Positions 15,313-18,082 of a stretch of DNA of 18,082 nucleotides are shown one piece after another. Position 1 is the first letter of the stretch. Each line of letters starts with the position of its first letter. A model generated the notes under the pieces. The model made no database searches and was not told where the DNA came from. It saw nothing but the letters and a program-made list of their open reading frames with translations. This DNA is from Planctomycetia bacterium (GTDB lineage: Bacteria; Planctomycetota; Planctomycetia; Gemmatales; Gemmataceae). The translations under genes were made by a program, and so were the position numbers. The DNA lies in NCBI GenBank assembly GCA_025356615.1, contig JANXSH010001284.1, forward strand, positions 1 through 18,082, given 5' to 3'.

Positions 15313-15918
15313 GTGCAGACCATCGATGAGAGGCGACTGGAGTCGGATACGGGGTATCGGTTCGGCTACCTGGCCGAGTTCATCGGCTTCGGCGGGGAGG
15401 ACATCGCCGCGATCCACGGTAGCGCAGGGCTGCTGGCCCCGAAGGTGGCGGGACTGGTCGATGCGGTGTATGTCAAACTCTTTGACTACGACGCGACGAA
15501 ACGGCACTTCGTTCCCCGGCAAGAAGGCTACGAGGGGCCGACCCCGGAGAGCATCGAGGCGCTGACACTGGATCACCCGCTGATCGCGTTTCGTAAGCAG
15601 CATCTGGGCCGATACCTCGAGACTCTGGTCACTCGACCCTATGACGCGAAGATGGTGTCGTACCTCGACATGGTGGGCAAGATGCACACCGAGAAGTCGG
15701 GAAACGCCCAACTCCTGATCCCCCTCGTGCAGATGAACGCGCTGTTGGGCTTCGTCGCCGACGCCCTGACCGCGACGATCCTCGGTATGGGCCTGGGCGC
15801 AGAGACGCAGGCGCGGACGCTGCGGGCGTTCGGCAAACTGCTGTGGATCCAGAACGACCTGATCGGGCGACACTACCAGGCGAACCCCGGCCCGAGTCCG
15901 GTCAGCCGGGCGGGCTGA
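15313..15918 (+). CDS. Protoglobin (single-domain haem globin)
   Basis: The protein has 201 residues. It matches the protoglobin family in length (Methanosarcina acetivorans protoglobin: 195) and in segments: GYRFGYLAEFIGFGGEDIA, then VDAVYVKLFDYDATKRHF, then YLDMVGKMHTEKSG, with H125 aligning to the proximal haem histidine (H120 in the archaeal protein, by my own alignment). No transmitter domain is attached, so it is not a globin-coupled sensor. It should bind O2, CO or NO. I chose the GTG at 15313 because GGAGGA at 15300-15305 lies 7 bases before it; a TTG at 15298 would overlap that site. It is controlled by the promoter and inverted repeat upstream. Its last 17 bases overlap the convergent MFS gene. 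Confidence 0.88.
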   Translation: MQTIDERRLESDTGYRFGYLAEFIGFGGEDIAAIHGSAGLLAPKVAGLVDAVYVKLFDYDATKRHFVPRQEGYEGPTPESIEALTLDHPLIAFRKQHLGRYLETLVTRPYDAKMVSYLDMVGKMHTEKSGNAQLLIPLVQMNALLGFVADALTATILGMGLGAETQARTLRAFGKLLWIQNDLIGRHYQANPGPSPVSRAG

Positions 15919-17257
15919 ACTGCACATCAGCGGCGGATCTCTTCACACGGGTATCTTCCGGTTGGGGCAGGTTCGTCGGAGGGCGTGGCTCCTCATCGAT
16001 GTCCAGGGTGGGCCGTTCCGTCTTGCCCCAGAACAAGAGCAGGACGAAGAAGGCGAACAGCGGGGCGATGCCGGAGATGACGAAGGGGATCGTGTAAGAG
16101 CCGGTGGACGTGACGATCCAGCCGATGCCCTCGTGCCAGACCGCCATCGCGAGCCAGCAGCAGCAGCCGAGCGTTCCCGTCACCATGCCCTGATGGCGGA
16201 CCGTGAGGTCTTGGCTGAAGGAGTAGTAGTTGGGGAAGACCCCCAGCGCACCGAAGCCGACGACGACGAGCGCCGCGACCACGGTCCAGGTGCCCGGCAA
16301 GAACGGTACGGCCGCGCAGAGGGTCGTCAGCAGCGCGAAGCCGAAGAAGACGAGGCGGCGACCGGAGTGGACTGGCATCCCGCCCCGGACGAGTTGCAGC
16401 GTGAGGAAGCCGGCAGAAAGGGCACCGACATCGGAGAAGACGTAGTAGGCGAACGAGAACCACGAGGTTTGGCCGGTCGTGAAACCGGCGGACTGTTTGA
16501 GGAAGAGCGGCCCCCAGGCGCGGAGGAAATGCCAGGTCATGTTGATGGTGATGACGAGGACGATCAGGACGATGTAGCGTCGGGTGAAGAGTGCGGAGGA
16601 GAGGACCGGGCCGGCCAGATTCGAGAAGGCGTTCGTCGGCGAGAGGTGTTGGAGCGAGAGGTCCGCCGGGCGTACGCTCAGCCACCAGAGGACGACCCAG
16701 CCGGCCCCGACGGCCCCGACGACGAAGAACGGCTTGCGCCACGTCGCCAACACACCCTCATCGAATAGCATCATGACCACCAAGGGAACAAAGATGGCCC
16801 CCAGGGCGGCACCGGATTGGAGGATGCTGTTGCCCATCGAGCGCTCGCTCGGGGGCAAGATGCGCTGCGTCGTGCGAAGGGCACAGGGCCAGTTCGCGGA
16901 CTCGGCGAATCCCAGGAGGACGCGGCAGAGTAAGAGTTGCATGAAGGTGTTCGATTGCCCGGTCGCGAAACCGGCGGCGGACCAGCCGAGGACCGCGAGG
17001 GGGTAGATCCAAAATAAGTTCCAGCGATCGACGAGGAAGCCGAAGAAGATGGCCCCGGCGGCGAAGGCGAATGCGAAGCCGGACTCGATCCGGCCGTAGT
17101 CTCTCAAGGTGAGGCCGAGATCCTTGTTGATGTGGTCGGCGAGGAGGTTGAGTGTGAGGCGATCCATATAATTGATCATGGTCGCGAGCAAGAGCAAGCA
17201 GCACACCCACCAGCGCCAGTTGCGCCCCCGGTCGAGTGGAAGAGAAGGCGTTGACAT
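15902..17257 (-). CDS. MFS transporter, anion:cation symporter-like
   Basis: The protein has 451 residues and about 12 membrane helices. The N-terminal WWVCCLLLLATMINYMDRLTLNLLADHI and the loop after the second helix (FGFLVDRWNLFWIYP) fit the major facilitator superfamily. MINYMDRLTLN and RVLLGFAESANWPCALRTTQRILP are typical of the ACS subfamily, whose members import organic anions such as hexuronates, galactarate or phthalate. The actual substrate cannot be told. A C-terminal hydrophilic tail of about 35 residues follows the last helix. No strong ribosome-binding site is seen before the ATG at 17257. The gene stands alone; its stop lies inside the protoglobin gene, and antisense transcription over 17 bp is possible. 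Confidence 0.92.
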   Translation of the reverse strand: MSTPSLPLDRGRNWRWWVCCLLLLATMINYMDRLTLNLLADHINKDLGLTLRDYGRIESGFAFAFAAGAIFFGFLVDRWNLFWIYPLAVLGWSAAGFATGQSNTFMQLLLCRVLLGFAESANWPCALRTTQRILPPSERSMGNSILQSGAALGAIFVPLVVMMLFDEGVLATWRKPFFVVGAVGAGWVVLWWLSVRPADLSLQHLSPTNAFSNLAGPVLSSALFTRRYIVLIVLVITINMTWHFLRAWGPLFLKQSAGFTTGQTSWFSFAYYVFSDVGALSAGFLTLQLVRGGMPVHSGRRLVFFGFALLTTLCAAVPFLPGTWTVVAALVVVGFGALGVFPNYYSFSQDLTVRHQGMVTGTLGCCCWLAMAVWHEGIGWIVTSTGSYTIPFVISGIAPLFAFFVLLLFWGKTERPTLDIDEEPRPPTNLPQPEDTRVKRSAADVQFSPPG

Positions 17258-17448
17258 GAGAGAGACTCGAGGTAGGAAGAGGGTGGGGTGAAGATGAGTC
17301 TACCCGGAGCGACGACAAGACGCTAGCACCGAGATGGGAAAAACTCGAAACCCTGGTTCCGAATCAGGTGCGGATGATAGAGGTGGCGTAAGTGACACCA
17401 TCGACAGAGGGACGACTGCCCTCGCAACGTGTGGAAAGGGGAATGGAT

Positions 17449-17973
17449 ATGGCAGGGGCGAAAAAGCCGGCAACGAAAGCAAGTAAGCCCACCGAGAAGG
17501 GGAATGTGAGCCTCTACGCCGTGGAAGTATTCATCAGCGGTGGCCCAGTATCGGAGAAGTTCGCCAAGAAGAATCCGGTGATAGCCCGCACCATCCAGAT
17601 TCGTGGCGACCAGACCCTCGAAGACCTGCACCACGCCATCTTCGACGCCTTCGGCCGCTGGGAAGCACACATGTATGAGTTCCAGTTCGGCAAGGGGCCG
17701 ATGGACCCGAAAGCAAAGAGGTATGTTCTACCAGGCGCGTATGAAGTAGACCTCGGCGAGAAGAACCCACCGGCTGGCCAGGTGGACAAGACCACCATCG
17801 AATCGCTGGGGCTGAAGGTCGGCGACCGTTTCGGTTACTGGTTCGACTTCGGCGACGACTGGTGGCACCAGATAAACGTCGAGGCCATCGACGACAAAGT
17901 GCCCAGGGGCAAGTTCCCCAAGGTCACGAAGAAGGAAGGGAAAAGCCCGCCGCAGTACGCGGACGACCTGTGA
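17449..17973 (+). CDS. Plasmid pRiA4b ORF-3-like protein
   Basis: The protein has 174 residues. A lysine-rich start (MAGAKKPATKASKPTEK) precedes a domain from about 21 to the end that fits the pRiA4b ORF-3 family (PF07929): YAVEVFISG, then RTIQIRGDQTLEDLHHAIFDAFGRW, then MYEFQFG, and the signature YWFDFGDDWWHQI (130-142), closing with KSPPQYADDL. The family is cytoplasmic, widespread and of unknown function, despite its plasmid name. Two ATG codons, at 17443 and 17449, are in frame; AAAGGGG suits the second better by spacing. The 17258-17448 gap upstream holds no other gene; a GATGAT near 17375 might be a -10 box. It is convergent with the next gene, 3 bp away. Confidence 0.9.
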   Translation: MAGAKKPATKASKPTEKGNVSLYAVEVFISGGPVSEKFAKKNPVIARTIQIRGDQTLEDLHHAIFDAFGRWEAHMYEFQFGKGPMDPKAKRYVLPGAYEVDLGEKNPPAGQVDKTTIESLGLKVGDRFGYWFDFGDDWWHQINVEAIDDKVPRGKFPKVTKKEGKSPPQYADDL

Positions 17974-17976
17974 GCG

Positions 17977-18082
17977 TCACGAATCTTTCACGCACTCCGC
18001 ATACAGGTGCCGTGCTTGCCGTCCGCTCATCTCGCCCTGACGGAGCAACTCGGCGGCGATGCGCTCGACGGCGAGCCAGACC
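17977..18082 (-). CDS. C-terminal fragment of an unidentified protein
   Basis: On the minus strand the frame is open from the window edge to a TGA at 17977-17979 and gives 34 residues: VWLAVERIAAELLRQGEMSG, then RQARHLYAECVKDS. The fragment is a predicted helix pair in which a small turn (GEMSGRQ) joins two amphipathic helices. It resembles the C-terminal tails I recall from planctomycete metallopeptidase-like proteins, but that is too little for a call. The start lies beyond the window. Confidence 0.55.
   Translation of the reverse strand, partial: VWLAVERIAAELLRQGEMSGRQARHLYAECVKDS

Noticed and set aside
17330..17400. A tRNA-like GGTTCCGAATC stretch
   Set aside because: GGTTCCGAATC resembles a T-arm loop, but no acceptor stem, D-arm or anticodon arm can be folded around it on either strand.

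Overview
The window looks like a chromosomal segment of a planctomycete, most likely a member of the Gemmataceae. The evidence is a set of families that are almost private to that phylum: a PSCyt1/DUF1549/DUF1553 protein followed by a Tat-exported DUF1501 protein, a TIGR03000-type secreted protein, DUF4058 proteins, several Uma2 (DUF820) proteins, and a Ser/Thr kinase fused to a polytopic membrane domain. The DNA is GC-rich, and long antisense open frames are therefore common and were discounted. No rRNA, tRNA, CRISPR array or complete insertion sequence was seen.

Layout. 1-168 is the 3' end of an unidentified gene. A long hairpin made of short CGCAGATTA-type units (176-262) precedes a two-gene cytochrome-c-like/DUF1501 operon (282-4330). 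Two divergent DUF4058-type genes (4343-4939 minus, 5163-5960 plus) flank a 91-bp MITE-like element bounded by a 9-bp direct repeat. Next come two secreted Gly/Tyr-rich proteins transcribed divergently (TIGR03000 type, 6193-6852; small protein, 7207-7542).

From 12073 down to 7610 four genes run on the minus strand: a membrane-anchored coiled-coil protein, a TPR-like/FHA protein, a Ser/Thr protein kinase with a multi-pass C-terminal membrane domain, and a small membrane protein. They probably form a phospho-signalling cassette at the membrane. An 80-bp inverted repeat separates the first gene from the other three. Peptide deformylase (12281-12880) is divergent from the cassette and has a good sigma70-type promoter.

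Two tandem Uma2 paralogues (12886-13617, 13694-14512) share nearly identical 5' halves and a duplicated promoter layout. The second carries an in-frame 21-bp tandem repeat that encodes a heptad coiled coil.

The most interesting regulatory unit is an Rrf2-family repressor gene (14707-15186, minus) divergent from a protoglobin gene (15313-15918, plus). The protoglobin promoter is near consensus (TTGACA, 17 bp, TATGAT), and an 18-bp inverted repeat, GAGGACAACATTGTCCTC, sits at the predicted transcription start. This suggests a gas- or redox-responsive repressor/globin switch. The protoglobin gene overlaps the 3' end of a convergent MFS transporter gene (15902-17257). The window ends with a plasmid pRiA4b ORF-3-like protein and the 3' end of a minus-strand gene.
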